Notes: generated from the letters alone by a model not told the origin. Shown: positions 25,703 to 35,333, counted from the stretch's first letter. The stretch: 64,000 bases of DNA from Lysobacterales bacterium (GCA_017305135.1 JAFKNA010000018.1:1-64000), one strand, 5' to 3'. Numbers and translations: made by a program.

Positions 25703-26689
25703 TCAGGTATTCGGGAAGAGGTGTTCGACGCCGGCGCGCTCCTCGCGAAGCTCCTTCTCGCTGGCGTCCATGCGCGCCTGCGAGAACTCGCTGATCTCGA
25801 GGTTCGGCACGATCGAATACCGGCCGTCCCGGCAGGTCACCGGGTAGCCGTAGATCACGCCGGGCGCGATGCCGTAGGCACCGGTCGAGGGAATTCCCAT
25901 CGACACCCAGTCGCCCTCGGCCGTGCCGCGCGCCCAGGAGCGCATGTGGTCGATCGCGGCCGATGCCGCGGAGGCCGCCGACGAGGCGCCGCGCGCCTTG
26001 ATGATGGCCGCGCCGCGCTGCTGCACGGTGGGAATGAACTCGTCCTCGTACCAGCCGCGGTCGACCAGGTCGAGCGCCGGCCGGCCGTCCACGGTCGCGT
26101 GGTGGATGTCGGGATACTGCGTGGAACTGTGGTTGCCCCAGATGACGACGCGCCGGACCGCCGAGGTGTGCGCGCCGGTCTTTTCGGCGAGCTGGCTGAT
26201 GGCGCGGTTGTGGTCCAGGCGCACCATCGCGGTGAAGGATTTCGGGTCGAGGTCCGGTGCGTTCTGCTGCGCGATAAGCGCGTTGGTATTGGCCGGGTTG
26301 CCGACCACCAGCACCTTGACGTCGCGGCTGGCGTGGTCGTTCAGCGCCTTGCCCTGCGGCGCGAAGATCGCCCCATTGGCCTCCAGCAGGTCCTTGCGCT
26401 CCATGCCCGGGCCGCGCGGGCGCGCGCCGACGAGGAGCGCATAGTCGACCTCCTTGAAGGCGACGTTCACGTCATCGGTCGCGACCACCCCGGCGAGCGT
26501 CGGGAATGCGCAGTCCTTGAGCTCCATCACCACGCCTTCCAGCGCCGGCAGGGCCGGGGTGATTTCCAGGAGATGCAGGATCACCGGTTGATCCGGGCCC
26601 AGCATGTCGCCGGCGGCGATGCGGAACAGGAGTGCATAGCCGATCTGGCCGGCAGCGCCGGTGACGGCGACACGAACGGGAGCTTTCAT
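25703..26689 (-). CDS. mdh: Malate dehydrogenase
   Basis: 328 residues. Oxidises malate to oxaloacetate with NAD in the citric acid cycle. The nucleotide-binding start is [37 protein letters not shown] carries the mobile-loop arginines, [13 protein letters not shown] and [12 protein letters not shown] the substrate Arg, and [13 protein letters not shown] the catalytic His. This is the cytosolic-type enzyme usual in Xanthomonadales and Burkholderiales rather than the E. coli form. An aminotransferase gene lies 70 bases upstream on the same strand with a family-D repeat between them. Confidence 0.96.
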   Translation of the reverse strand: MKAPVRVAVTGAAGQIGYALLFRIAAGDMLGPDQPVILHLLEITPALPALEGVVMELKDCAFPTLAGVVATDDVNVAFKEVDYALLVGARPRGPGMERKDLLEANGAIFAPQGKALNDHASRDVKVLVVGNPANTNALIAQQNAPDLDPKSFTAMVRLDHNRAISQLAEKTGAHTSAVRRVVIWGNHSSTQYPDIHHATVDGRPALDLVDRGWYEDEFIPTVQQRGAAIIKARGASSAASAASAAIDHMRSWARGTAEGDWVSMGIPSTGAYGIAPGVIYGYPVTCRDGRYSIVPNLEISEFSQARMDASEKELREERAGVEHLFPNT

Positions 26690-26697
26690 GGGAGCCT

Positions 26698-26731
26698 CGG
26701 GAATCGGGAATGGGGAATCGGGAATCGCAAA
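26698..26731. repeat. Family-D GGGAATCGGGAAT tandem repeat
   Basis: Several imperfect copies of the heptamer GGGAATC/GGGAATG run from about 26698 to 26731, between the aminotransferase and mdh genes. Related runs lie at 56742-56777 and 56820-56860 (in inverse orientation) and at 59146-59177. Confidence 0.8.
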
Positions 26732-26758
26732 AGCCGGGAAGCCGGGGCGTACCCGGCC

Positions 26759-27958
26759 TCAAGCCAGCTCGGCGAAGAATTCCTGGATGCGCGTGAGGCC
26801 CTTGCCGAGCTGGGCCTGCGGGCAGGTGTAGGAGATGCGCAGGCTGCGCGGCTCGCCGAACGCCGAGCCCGGCACCGTCGCGACGAACTTGCTCTCCAGC
26901 AGCGCCTTGCAGAAGTCGACATCGTTGTCGATGCGGGTGCCGTTGTGGCTCTTGCCGAAGGCGACGGAGATGTCCGGGAAGGCATAGAACGCGCCCTGTG
27001 GACGCGGGCAGTGCACGCCGGGAATGGCAAGGAGCGCCGCCAGGACTTCGTCGCGGCGCGTCGAGAACTCCCCGCGCTTGGCCGCCGGCACGTCCTGCGG
27101 CCCGGCCAGCGCCGCGACGGCAGCGGCCACGGTGACTTCCGGCAACGAGGTGATGTGGTTGGAATTGAGCGTCACCAGCGCCTGGATGCCCTCCTCCGGC
27201 CCGGCGACGAAGCCGACCCGCCAGCCCGGCATGCCATAGGTCTTGGAGAGCGAATCCATGATGAAGGTGCGTTCGCGCAGCTCCGGCCGGAAGTTGACCA
27301 CGTTGTGGTAGCCGATGCCGTCGAACACCAGGCGGTTGTAGATGTCGTCGCAGATGATCCAGGTGTCCGGGTGCTTCGCCATCACGTCCGCGAGCGCGGC
27401 GATCTCCTCGCGCGTGTAGACCATGCCGGTCGGGTTGGACGGGTTGTTGAACAGGAACACCCTGGGCTTCTTCGCCAGCGCGCGGTCGAGCTGGTCGGGG
27501 GTCAGCTTGTAGTGCTGCTCGGGCGGGCACGGCAGGAGATCGATCTTCGCGTCGAGGATCTCGGCGATGTCGACGTAGCTGGTCCAGTACGGCGTCGGGA
27601 AGGCGATCGAATCGCCCTCGTCCAGCAGCGCCTCGCACAGGTTGTAGAGCACCTGCTTGGCGCCGATGCCGACGGTGACGTTGGCGCGCGTGTAGCCCTC
27701 CAGCCCGTTGGACTTGAGGTGCGCGAGGAAGGCATCCAGCAGTTCCGGGCTGCCGCGGTTGCTGCCATAGGCGCCGCTGTCCTGGCCGAGCCAGTCGCGC
27801 ACCGCCGCATAGACGTGCTCGCCCGGGAGGAAGTTCGGCACGCCGATGGAGAAGTTGACGACGTCGTGGCCGGCCGCCTTGAGCTGGCGGGCCTTGTCGG
27901 CAATGACCATGATCGCGCTGGGTTTGGCGCGGGTCGTGCGCGCGGCGAGCTTCGGCAT
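26759..27958 (-). CDS. Class I/II pyridoxal-phosphate aminotransferase, aspartate-type
   Basis: 399 residues, full length for fold-type-I aminotransferases. SIGVPNFLPGEHV near the start, FNNPSNPTGMVY (substrate and PLP contacts), IICDDIYNRLVF with the PLP-ring Asp, and MDSLSKTYGMPGWRVG with the PLP lysine near residue 232 are all present, as is the C-terminal Arg in RISYTC. The closest layout is aspartate aminotransferase; other amino donors are possible. With mdh downstream it would connect aspartate, oxaloacetate and malate. ATG at 27958. Confidence 0.9.
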   Translation of the reverse strand: MPKLAARTTRAKPSAIMVIADKARQLKAAGHDVVNFSIGVPNFLPGEHVYAAVRDWLGQDSGAYGSNRGSPELLDAFLAHLKSNGLEGYTRANVTVGIGAKQVLYNLCEALLDEGDSIAFPTPYWTSYVDIAEILDAKIDLLPCPPEQHYKLTPDQLDRALAKKPRVFLFNNPSNPTGMVYTREEIAALADVMAKHPDTWIICDDIYNRLVFDGIGYHNVVNFRPELRERTFIMDSLSKTYGMPGWRVGFVAGPEEGIQALVTLNSNHITSLPEVTVAAAVAALAGPQDVPAAKRGEFSTRRDEVLAALLAIPGVHCPRPQGAFYAFPDISVAFGKSHNGTRIDNDVDFCKALLESKFVATVPGSAFGEPRSLRISYTCPQAQLGKGLTRIQEFFAELA

Positions 27959-28140
27959 GGGAATCCTCGGAAAAGCGGGCCCGGACGGGCCTGGACAGCC
28001 GGAAATTCTACCACAGCGCCGGCGCCGCCCTGCCCGCGTGCGGCCGCGCGGACGCGTCGTGCCGCACTGCAGCGAGCGGCGGGCACCGGCCCTGCGGTAC
28101 AGTGCCGGCGCTCCCTTTCCCCACGCGTGGAGGTGGTTCC

Positions 28141-28404
28141 ATGGGCTGGCTCTGGATGTTCATCGTTGGTCTCATCGTCGGCATCGTCGCCAAGTTCCTG
28201 ATGCCCGGAAAGGACCCCGGCGGCTTCATCATCACCGCCATCCTCGGCATCGCCGGCATGTTCCTCGGCGGCTGGCTCGGCAGCATGATCCTCGGCACCA
28301 ACCTGAGCCCCGATGGCCAGGTGCAACCCGCCGGCTTCATCGGCGGCGTGATCGGCGCGATCATCCTGCTGGCGATCTACCGGATGGTGCGGCGCAGGAC
28401 CTGA
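28141..28404 (+). CDS. GlsB/YeaQ/YmgE-family membrane protein
   Basis: 87 residues, three hydrophobic segments separated by short Gly/Asp-rich turns: GWLWMFIVGLIVGIVAKFLMPG, GFIITAILGIAGMFLGGWLG and GFIGGVIGAIILLAIY. This is the transglycosylase-associated/GlsB family, small inner-membrane proteins often induced by stress. Biochemical function unknown. The start has an excellent Shine-Dalgarno, GGAGGTGG at 28129-28136, and TACAGT at 28098-28103 is a possible -10. Confidence 0.9.
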   Translation: MGWLWMFIVGLIVGIVAKFLMPGKDPGGFIITAILGIAGMFLGGWLGSMILGTNLSPDGQVQPAGFIGGVIGAIILLAIYRMVRRRT

Positions 28405-28408
28405 GCCC

Positions 28409-28436
28409 GGTCGCGACCACGACCGCTCCTACAACA
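28409..28436. repeat. Family-C repeat unit
   Basis: CGGTCGCGACCACGACCGCT followed by CCTACAA, in the gap between glsB and the convergent cysteine synthase-like gene. Single unit in this gap. Confidence 0.7.
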
Positions 28437-28474
28437 CGCGCTTCCGCAGGAACCTGCGCACAGGCAACCGGCGT

Positions 28475-29425
28475 TCAGTGGAACGGCAGGGGCTGCTCGG
28501 CTCCGGGCGCCGGATGCATGAAGAAGTCGTGCAGGTATTTCTCGCCCTTGTCGGCGAGGACGGTGACCACGGTTTCGAGTTCCGGATGCAGTTCGCGGAT
28601 GCGGCGCGCGGCGAGGAGGTGCGCGCCGGAGCTCGGCCCGCAGAAGAGCCCGCGCGTGCGCGCCAGCTTGCGCATTTCCGCCACCGCATCGGCACTGGCG
28701 ACGTTCAGCGTATCGCCGACCAGGTCGCGGTGGCGGGCGAAGATGCCCGGAACGAATCCGTCGGATATGCCCTCGATGCGGTGCAGCGCGACCTCGCCGC
28801 AGAGGATGGTGCGCGATTCCGAGGGCTCCATCGCGAACAGGCGCACGTTCGGATTGACGGCGCGGAAGGCCTGGCCGACGCCGATCAGGGTGCCGCCGGT
28901 GCCGACGCCATGCACGAAGGCATCGGGCACACGGCCGTCAGGCAACTGGGCGAGGATTTCCGGTCCGAGGATTTCCCGGTTCTCGTCGACGTTCCACTGC
29001 GATTCGAACTGCCCCGGAAAGAAGAAGCCCGGCTGGCGGCCGAGTTCACGCGCGCGTTCCAGCGCGTCGTTGACGTGGAAGGTGCCGCAGAAGAGGACTT
29101 CCGCGCCATAGGCGCGCGAGATCGCCACGCGCTCGCTGGAAAGCCCTTCCGGCATCACCACGATCATGCGGTAGCCCTTGACCGCGGCCACCATGGCGAA
29201 CGCATTGCCGGTGTTGCCGCTGGTGGCTTCGACGATGGTGTCACCCGGCTTGAGCTGTCCGGTCTGCTCCGCGCGCTCGACGATGTAGGCGGCGATGCGG
29301 GCCTTGATCGAGCCCGAGGGATTCAGGAACTCGCACTTGGCGAACACGCCGTCGATTTCGAGCAGCGGCGTGTCGCCGATGGCATCGAGGATGCTGGCGG
29401 AAACGCCCGTGTAGCGGGTTGCCAT
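28475..29425 (-). CDS. Cysteine synthase-family PLP enzyme
   Basis: 316 residues. Fold-type-II PLP enzyme: the PLP lysine is K41 in PSGSIKARIA, the phosphate-binding TSGNTGNAFAMV follows near residue 70, and GTGGTLIGVG binds the PLP phosphate (about 174). The general layout is that of O-acetylserine sulfhydrylase (CysK/CysM), but cystathionine beta-synthase-like or other beta-replacement activities cannot be separated by eye. An AGGAG Shine-Dalgarno precedes the ATG at 29425. The neighbours give no sulfur-metabolism context. Confidence 0.87.
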   Translation of the reverse strand: MATRYTGVSASILDAIGDTPLLEIDGVFAKCEFLNPSGSIKARIAAYIVERAEQTGQLKPGDTIVEATSGNTGNAFAMVAAVKGYRMIVVMPEGLSSERVAISRAYGAEVLFCGTFHVNDALERARELGRQPGFFFPGQFESQWNVDENREILGPEILAQLPDGRVPDAFVHGVGTGGTLIGVGQAFRAVNPNVRLFAMEPSESRTILCGEVALHRIEGISDGFVPGIFARHRDLVGDTLNVASADAVAEMRKLARTRGLFCGPSSGAHLLAARRIRELHPELETVVTVLADKGEKYLHDFFMHPAPGAEQPLPFH

Positions 29426-29519
29426 GACGGCTCCTTTCCATGCGGCGGGAAAACGGCAGTATCGGCCTGCACGGCAAAACGGCCACTGACCTGCATCAGC
29501 CCGCCGCTATGGAAACTCT

Positions 29520-29730
29520 GATCAAGTCCTCTCGACGTCATGCCCGCGAAAGCGGGCATCCATTGAAAACAGCAACTTGAACTCCCGCTTTCGCGGGAGT
29601 GACGACTGTTCAGAGTTCCCCTGGGCCGCCGCAAATGCCAACGCCGCAGGTCGGTCCTGCGCGGCCGCCGGGTGCGGTGCGGCGGTTACGAAAAGCACGT
29701 CGGGGACGTAGCCCGGCCTGCGGCAGGTGA
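29520..29730. repeat. Family-B composite repeat and a family-E unit
   Basis: The 335-base gap 29426-29760 has no gene. At 29520-29606 a compact family-B element carries GATCAAGTC, then ATGCCCGCGAAAGCGGGCAT (29540-29559), CAACTTGA and CTCCCGCTTTCGCGGGAG (29582-29599). It is the inverse orientation of the copy at 6276. Further on, ACGTCGGGGACGTAGCCCGG at about 29698-29717 is a family-E unit. Confidence 0.82.
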
Positions 29731-29760
29731 GGCGGCGCCAGGCGTTCAACCCAGGTCGGC

Positions 29761-31173
29761 TCAACCGCAGAAGCTCAGCAGCAACAGTCGTCCGCCGCGT
29801 TCGACCTGAAGCACCGCCGGCGCGCCGATGGGCAAGGAGCGCAGGCCGAGGCGCAGGCCGTCCAGCGTGGTCACCGGCTCGCCATTCAGCGCGTGGATGA
29901 TGTCGCCCTGGCGCAGGCCCGCGTCGTTGCCCTCGTCGGCGCTGATCGCGGTCACCACCACGCCCGAGTCGATCCGCGCCGGCGGCAGGAAGGACGCGAT
30001 CTCCGGGCCAAGTTCGACTCCGATCACGCCCAGCCGCGGGATCATGTGGGTGCCGGGGTCGGCCAAGTCGGAGAAGCGGCTCGGCCCCGGCCCGACCTCG
30101 ATCACCGGCACCGCGAAGGCGAACTCGTCCTCGCCGCGTGCGACGCCGAGGCGCACGCTGTCGCCCTTCTTGCGCAGGAACACGTTCATGACGAAGGTCG
30201 GCACGCTGTCCACCGGCGCGCCGTCGATCGCGACGATGCGGTCGTAGATGCGGAGGCCGGCCTCCTCCGCCGGCGAGCCGGGGTGCACGTCGGCGACGAT
30301 GACGCCGGGAAGCGCCGACCCGGGGAGATCCAGCGCGGACACCAGGGCGGGCGTCAGCGCCTGGATGTCGGCGCCGATGTAGCCGGTGCGGACCTGCCCG
30401 TGCTCGCGGATCTGCCGGTACAGGAACTCGGCGATGGCGCCCGGGATGGCGAAGCCGATGCCTTCGCTGCCACCCGATCGCGTGAAGATGGAGGAATTGA
30501 TGCCGACCAGGTTGCCGTCGACGTCGACCAGGGCGCCGCCGCTGTTGCCCGGATTGATCGCGGCGTCGGTCTGGATGTGCACCATCGGGCTTTCCGGGTC
30601 GACCTGGCGCAGCACCGCGCTGACGATGCCGAGGCTGACGCTGTTCTGCAGGCCGACGGGGCTGCCGACCGCCATTACCAGCTGTCCCTGGCGCAGTTGC
30701 CGGTAACGCGCGAACGGGATCGTCGGCAGCCCGCGTGCGTCGACCTTGAGCACGGCCAGATCCGCCTGCTCGCTGGATCCGACCACCCGCGCCGGCACGA
30801 TGCGCGGGCGCCGGCTCAGTGCCGCGTCGGCCTGGGAGCCGCGCCGCGTCTGCGGCACGATGATCACCGAGACCTCCTGCTGCCCTGCGATGACATGGTG
30901 GTTGGTGATGATGTAGCCGTCGGCGTCGACGATCACGCCCGAGCCCTGGCTGCTGCCGCGCCGCACCACCCCGGCGCCATCGGGGGAGTCGCCATCCTCG
31001 CCGTACCCGGTGACGAGGACTTCCACCACCGCCGGCGAAACCCGGCTCGCCAGCTCTTCGAAGGCGCCGCTCATCGCCTGCAGCGGATTCGCCGCGGCGA
31101 GCGCGACGGGCGCTGCAAGAAGGCCCGCCAGGACCGGGAAGGCCCACCGGGCGAATCGTGCGATTCCGGTCAT
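29761..31173 (-). CDS. HtrA/DegP-like periplasmic serine protease with two PDZ domains
   Basis: 470 residues. Signal peptide about 1-27 (ending ALAAA). Trypsin-like domain with complete catalytic triad: His 93 in TNHHVIAG, Asp 138 in SEQADLAVLK and Ser 211 in NPGNSGGALV. Two PDZ domains follow (about 260-350 and 370-465), each with a recognisable PGSPAEEAGLRIYDRIVAI or NDAGLRQGDIIHALNG segment. HtrA proteases degrade or refold damaged envelope proteins. The gene starts 22 bases after a secreted hypothetical protein on the same strand, probably one operon. No sigma-E promoter was identified. Confidence 0.93.
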   Translation of the reverse strand: MTGIARFARWAFPVLAGLLAAPVALAAANPLQAMSGAFEELASRVSPAVVEVLVTGYGEDGDSPDGAGVVRRGSSQGSGVIVDADGYIITNHHVIAGQQEVSVIIVPQTRRGSQADAALSRRPRIVPARVVGSSEQADLAVLKVDARGLPTIPFARYRQLRQGQLVMAVGSPVGLQNSVSLGIVSAVLRQVDPESPMVHIQTDAAINPGNSGGALVDVDGNLVGINSSIFTRSGGSEGIGFAIPGAIAEFLYRQIREHGQVRTGYIGADIQALTPALVSALDLPGSALPGVIVADVHPGSPAEEAGLRIYDRIVAIDGAPVDSVPTFVMNVFLRKKGDSVRLGVARGEDEFAFAVPVIEVGPGPSRFSDLADPGTHMIPRLGVIGVELGPEIASFLPPARIDSGVVVTAISADEGNDAGLRQGDIIHALNGEPVTTLDGLRLGLRSLPIGAPAVLQVERGGRLLLLSFCG

Positions 31174-31195
31174 GTGCCTTGCCCCTTCGCGCCGC

Positions 31196-31942
31196 TCACT
31201 TCCTGCGGTAGCCCGAATTGGTGGTCACCACGTGGAGGTCCCTGGCGGTGGCATCGAGCACGCTCCGCGCGGGATGGTGGGTGCCGTCGGGAAGGCTCGC
31301 AAGCTCCACGCCGAGGGTGACGGCGTCCTGCGGCGAGTCGAGCCAAGATGCGACGTCCAGCCGCCGGATGTCGCGGCGTTCGGCATCGAAATAGATCGTC
31401 AGCGAATCGCCGCGCAACGCATAGTCCCTGAAGACCAGCGAGGCGCCGTCCTTGCCGCGGGAAAAATCCGCCTTGTCGGCCGCGAAGGCCTTCTGGATCA
31501 TCTTGGGATCGGGTGGCACGTAGCGCGAGATGAGGTGGCTGACGTCCGCCATGTAGTCCTTCATCTCGCCCTTCTTCTTCTCCACCACGCGCTCGGCGAG
31601 GCGGCCGCGCTTGCGGCCCGCCGCCGCGGGCGCCGTGTCCGCAACCGGCGTCCTGTGCACCTTGCCGTCCGGGCCGTAGGAGCAGATCGACACGCGCTCG
31701 GGCAGCTCGCGGCCGTTGGCGGTGACCTTGACGGTTTCGGTCCAGGTGTACGCGCGAAGCTTCTTCTGGTTTTCCGCCGCGGATTCCTTGAGCGCTTCGA
31801 CCTTCTTCTGCAGCAGCGGACGCGCTTTCGCGCCGGGCCCGGCGCCGACCGCGGCTGGCGCGGAAAAGGCGAATGCGACTCCGATGACGAGTGCCGCTGG
31901 CAGGCCAGTGCGTACGCTCGCACGCGAGAGTGCAAGGCTCAT
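31196..31942 (-). CDS. Secreted hypothetical protein
   Basis: 248 residues with a signal peptide (about 1-33, ending AAVGAG). The mature part starts with a charged helical stretch (LLQKKVEALKESAAENQKKL), then YTWTETVKVTANGRELPER and later DSLTIYFDAERRDIRRLDV and DAVTLGVELASLPDGTHH, a pattern of strands that resembles LolA/LolB-like lipoprotein-carrier folds, though I cannot assign it. It precedes the HtrA-type protease by 22 bases, so a role in envelope quality control is plausible from context only. Confidence 0.75.
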   Translation of the reverse strand: MSLALSRASVRTGLPAALVIGVAFAFSAPAAVGAGPGAKARPLLQKKVEALKESAAENQKKLRAYTWTETVKVTANGRELPERVSICSYGPDGKVHRTPVADTAPAAAGRKRGRLAERVVEKKKGEMKDYMADVSHLISRYVPPDPKMIQKAFAADKADFSRGKDGASLVFRDYALRGDSLTIYFDAERRDIRRLDVASWLDSPQDAVTLGVELASLPDGTHHPARSVLDATARDLHVVTTNSGYRRK

Positions 31943-32229
31943 TGCATTTCCCCTGTCGTGATCGCCCCGTCAGGTGGCGGAATCCACTTGACGCGCGTGA
32001 AACCACGCGTTCATGGAGAATAGAAGCTGAAGCCGACCCCCGCAACCGGAACGCCTGACGCCAGGTTGACACGTCCTGGGCGAGTGGGTAGCGTCCGGTC
32101 GCTCGCCCGCATTCGACCGGACTCCCTAGGGGAGCGCGGAAGGACTTCGACCGTGGATTGCACCGGTCGGCGCGACGGCGGAACCGGCCGCATCTCGGCC
32201 GCTCGACATCCCAACGACATGGGGCAGGC

Positions 32230-32931
32230 ATGGCGCGCGTGGCGACAGGTGTCTTACGCTGGATCCTGGTTGTTTCAGTCGCGGCGGCTTGTTCCGCGTG
32301 TGCAACCCGGGACGTGCAGCCCTCGCGGGAATCTTCGCCCGCGCCCCATTCGGGCTTTCTCAGCGATTACGGCCTGCTCCGCGCCGTGCCCGACCAGCCG
32401 GGCTGGCTGCGCTACGTGGCAGCCGATGCGGACATCACCCGCTACCGCGCGTTCATCATCGAGGCACCCGAGGTCATCGTCGACACGGCTGGCGAATTCC
32501 AGTCGGTCGACCCGGTCCGCCTGCAGGCGATGAGCGATTACTACCGGGCCAGCATGATCCGCTCGCTCGACCACCACTATCGGGTGGTGACCACGCCGGG
32601 ACCGGGCGTGGCACGCCTGCGGGTCGCCGTGGTGGGCGCCGTGCAGGTACGGCCCGGGCTGAAGGCCCGCGACGCGCTGCCGGCCACGGCCCTGTTCAAG
32701 GTCGGCCGCGCCGTCGCCGGCAAGGCGCCGCGCCTGCTGCGCATGTCGATCGAAAGCGAACTGGTGGACTCGCGATCGGGCAAGGTCCTTGCCGCCACGG
32801 TGGACAGCCGCGAGGGCTCCGAGCGCGTGACCGAAGGCGAAGGCACGGCGCAGGAACAGCTGCATCAACTCATCGATTTCTGGGTCGGCCGCTTCGTGGC
32901 CCGCCTCGACCGGGCGCACGGCATCGGCTGA
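32230..32931 (+). CDS. DUF3313-family lipoprotein
   Basis: 233 residues. A signal sequence (ILVVSVAAACSAC) ends in cysteines that fit lipid attachment. The mature part matches the pattern of DUF3313 proteins: GFLSDYGLLRAVPDQPGWLRY, then ITRYRAFIIEAPEV, and a C-terminal LRMSIESELVDSRSGKVL segment. DUF3313 lipoproteins are common in proteobacterial envelopes and have no established function. Start chosen at the ATG at 32230, which gives a normal-length signal peptide; the longer frame upstream would bury it. Divergent from the secreted gene at 31942. Confidence 0.82.
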   Translation: MARVATGVLRWILVVSVAAACSACATRDVQPSRESSPAPHSGFLSDYGLLRAVPDQPGWLRYVAADADITRYRAFIIEAPEVIVDTAGEFQSVDPVRLQAMSDYYRASMIRSLDHHYRVVTTPGPGVARLRVAVVGAVQVRPGLKARDALPATALFKVGRAVAGKAPRLLRMSIESELVDSRSGKVLAATVDSREGSERVTEGEGTAQEQLHQLIDFWVGRFVARLDRAHGIG

Positions 32932-33113
32932 TCGCACTACCGGGCGGCCTCAGGACCTGCCGACGCCGGCAGCGCACCGCGATTGTGCTCGGCATGGGCC
33001 GACATGGACCGCGACGGCGTCGACCTCCCGGGGAAGGCTACTGAGCCGAAACCGCGCCGCATGTCGCCTTTCCTTCCAGGCCCGCACCGGGCATGAACAG
33101 GAGGAAGGAGACC

Positions 33114-34217
33114 ATGTACCGACGGCACATCGCAGTTGCCCTGTCGTGCACCATCGGCCTGGGCGCGGCAACCGTTCGCGCGCAGTCGCTGCATTCGGAC
33201 GTCTCGATCGGCGTGAGCAACCTCGATTACGGCGGGGATCAGCACCTGCGCTCGCTGGTCTACGACACGGATCCCGACGGCGGGCTCGCCGCCGCGGACC
33301 TGCCGGTCCGCCTGTTCGCGGGCCTCGATGGTTCCGGCAATGCGGCCACGCTCGCGTACTCGGCGAGCGCGAGCGCCTGGGTGGTGGCGCCCGGCCTGCC
33401 GGTCGGCTTGCACGTGGCGGTGCAGGGCCGCCTCGAGGACACCTTCTACAACCCCGCCAACCCGCCGTTCTTCGACGCCACGGTACAGCCACCGGTCGAC
33501 AACCCCAACGGCGTTCCGGACAACTTCTACGCCTACGGCAAGGCCGGGATGGTGGAGCTCCTCTCCTACGGCGGCTTTGGCGCCGGCCAGTATTACGCAC
33601 GCTACATCTACCGCATCCACGGGCACGTGACCGGACGCGGCTTCGATTCCGCCTTCATCGTCTTCCAGGTCGGCAGCCACGCGCCCGAATTCGCATGGTT
33701 CCATCCCAACCTGCCGAACGGGGAAATCGTCGCCACCTACGCAACCAACCGTTACCTCGTCGGCAACGGGATGTCGCACGAGCAGCGCAGCGACTTCTAT
33801 GTGTGGTTCGGCGCCGACACGCAAAGCGAGCCGGAGGGATCGACCGTCGCCGGCGCGTTCGACTTCGGCCAGACCATCACCCTCGACCGCATCGAGGTCG
33901 TCGACGAGGACGACAATCCCGTCTACGGCTGGACGGTGGAGGCCGCGTCGGGCCTGGATTACGACCTGCCGCTGTTCCGCAGCGATTTCGACCCGGTGCA
34001 ACCGGAACCCGAATCACGTTCCGCCGGCCTCGACATGTCAGCCGTCTGCGCAAAGCTCCACCGGGCCAGCGTCAATGGCGCCGTCATACGGCGCGACTCT
34101 TCGTGCGATGGCACGCCGGCCTCCGTCCGCGAGGTGAGGTTCAGGCCCGTGAACCAGGGTCACGCCGCTGCGGACGATCAATCGTCCACGCGGGCCGCCG
34201 GTCCATCGCGATCGTGA
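33114..34217 (+). CDS. Secreted hypothetical beta-rich protein
   Basis: 367 residues, not recognised. Start at ATG 33114 because it has the strong Shine-Dalgarno GGAGGAAGGAG (33100-33110). Signal peptide about 1-24 (ending TVRAQ). The mature part is rich in aromatic and Gly residues with many predicted strands (FYAYGKAGMVELLSYGGFG, YYARYIYRIHGHVTGRGFD), with DYDLPLFRSDFDPVQPE at about residue 280-297, a weak echo of the tail motif of other exported proteins here, followed by a further 70 residues. Those last residues are Arg/Ser/Thr-rich and may be non-structural. Confidence 0.65.
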   Translation: MYRRHIAVALSCTIGLGAATVRAQSLHSDVSIGVSNLDYGGDQHLRSLVYDTDPDGGLAAADLPVRLFAGLDGSGNAATLAYSASASAWVVAPGLPVGLHVAVQGRLEDTFYNPANPPFFDATVQPPVDNPNGVPDNFYAYGKAGMVELLSYGGFGAGQYYARYIYRIHGHVTGRGFDSAFIVFQVGSHAPEFAWFHPNLPNGEIVATYATNRYLVGNGMSHEQRSDFYVWFGADTQSEPEGSTVAGAFDFGQTITLDRIEVVDEDDNPVYGWTVEAASGLDYDLPLFRSDFDPVQPEPESRSAGLDMSAVCAKLHRASVNGAVIRRDSSCDGTPASVREVRFRPVNQGHAAADDQSSTRAAGPSRS

Positions 34218-34503
34218 CGCCTACAGGCACGGGGTGCGTGGCGGTGCCGCAGCATCGCCGCGACGCCCCGGCCATTTCGCTACATGCCTGTTCCAGCAAT
34301 CGACGAAACGCGCGCCCCGAGCCGGGATTCTCCAGCGTTTCAGAAATCTCCTACAGCCGCGTGTCCGGATTCTTCCCGTGGCAAGCACGAAATGCTGGCG
34401 CCGTGGCGCGCGGTGTTCCGCTGCCGCGGACATCCGGAGCCGGGGAAACTTCTCCTGCCGCCGCCGACCGGCGCGGATCATCCAAACCACCAGGAGAACA
34501 CCC

Positions 34504-34923
34504 ATGTCGATCAAGTCCATGTCCATCCTCGCCGTCGCCCTTGCCTTCGCCTTCGGTGGCGCCGGCATCCACGCCGAAGAGCTCAGCAAGTCCGGCAAGC
34601 CGCTCACCGCCCAGCAGCTCCGCATGAAGAACTGCAACGCCGAGGCCCGGTCCAACGCGCTCAAGGGCGACGAGCGCAAGGCGTTCATGAGCACCTGCCT
34701 CAAGGGTGCCCATGCCCCGGTGCCGGTCGCCGCCGTCGAGGACGATGCCGCCCAGGCCGCACCCGCCGAAACGGCACCCGCCGTGGCCAAGGCGCCCACC
34801 GCCCGCCAGCTGCAGCGCAAGGCCTGCGGCGAGGAAGCCAAGGCCGAGGGCCTCAAGGGCGACCCGCGCAAGGAGTACGTGAAGGAATGCATGAAGCGCC
34901 CGACTCCGGAGGTCGTGGGCTGA
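34504..34923 (+). CDS. psiF: PsiF-repeat protein
   Basis: 139 residues. Signal peptide about 1-24 (ending IHAEE). Two PsiF repeats follow, one around 38-71 (TAQQLRMKNCNAEA, ALKGDERKAFMSTCL) and one around 97-130 (TARQLQRKACGEEA, LKGDPRKEYVKECMK), each with two cysteines, separated by an Ala/Pro linker. PsiF of E. coli is a phosphate-starvation-inducible periplasmic protein of unknown function. The ATG has CAGGAG at 34492-34497. A hairpin at 35027-35059 may terminate the transcript. Confidence 0.92.
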   Translation: MSIKSMSILAVALAFAFGGAGIHAEELSKSGKPLTAQQLRMKNCNAEARSNALKGDERKAFMSTCLKGAHAPVPVAAVEDDAAQAAPAETAPAVAKAPTARQLQRKACGEEAKAEGLKGDPRKEYVKECMKRPTPEVVG

Positions 34924-35026
34924 AGTGCCCCACGGCCCGGGGCTGGATGACACACGTCTCCAGCCCGGGCCTGCGCAGGAGCTGGCGGGTTCACCACCGC
35001 GCACCCGCGGCGGCTTCGCTCAACAC

Positions 35027-35059
35027 GAAGCGACCTGCCCGAATGGGACAGGTCGCTTC
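35027..35059 (+). terminator. Hairpin downstream of psiF, candidate terminator
   Basis: GAAGCGACCTG and CCC (35027-35040) pair with GGG-A-CAGGTCGCTTC (35045-35059) around a GAAT loop, a strong 14-bp stem with one bulged A. Only a short mixed T run follows (TTCTTC), so efficiency as an intrinsic terminator is uncertain. Confidence 0.55.
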
Positions 35060-35094
35060 TTCGCGTCGTGTCCCCTGCGGTACGGGACGCAGAA

Positions 35095-35260
35095 GCGGGT
35101 CGAGGTCGTAGCCCCGACCTGCGGTGCACCGCACCAGGCAGCGCCAACCCGCACGTCCCACGCGGAGCGATGCCCGCCGCGGCAGTACATGCCACCCGCA
35201 GGTCGGCCCTACGTGGCCGACGAATGGAGCTCGCGCTACCCGTAGGTCAGCCCTGCGCGG
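35095..35260. repeat. Family-E repeat cluster
   Basis: Several units of the type GTCG-AGGTCGTAGCCCCGACCTGC occur: about 35098-35124, CGCAGGTCGGCCCTACGTGG (about 35199-35218) and GTAGGTCAGCCCTGCGCGGC (about 35241-35260). The 410-base gap 34924-35333 otherwise holds only the psiF hairpin. Confidence 0.65.
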
Positions 35261-35333
35261 CCGACGCACGCCCCGCGCGGAGCCAGGCCCGGCCACGCCG
35301 GCCAAGCTCCGAGCCGGGGTTCGGCCAACCAGG

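Noticed and set aside
25265-28201. 978-codon open frame on the plus strand
   Set aside because: Antisense to the hypothetical, mdh and aminotransferase genes, which carry all catalytic motifs.
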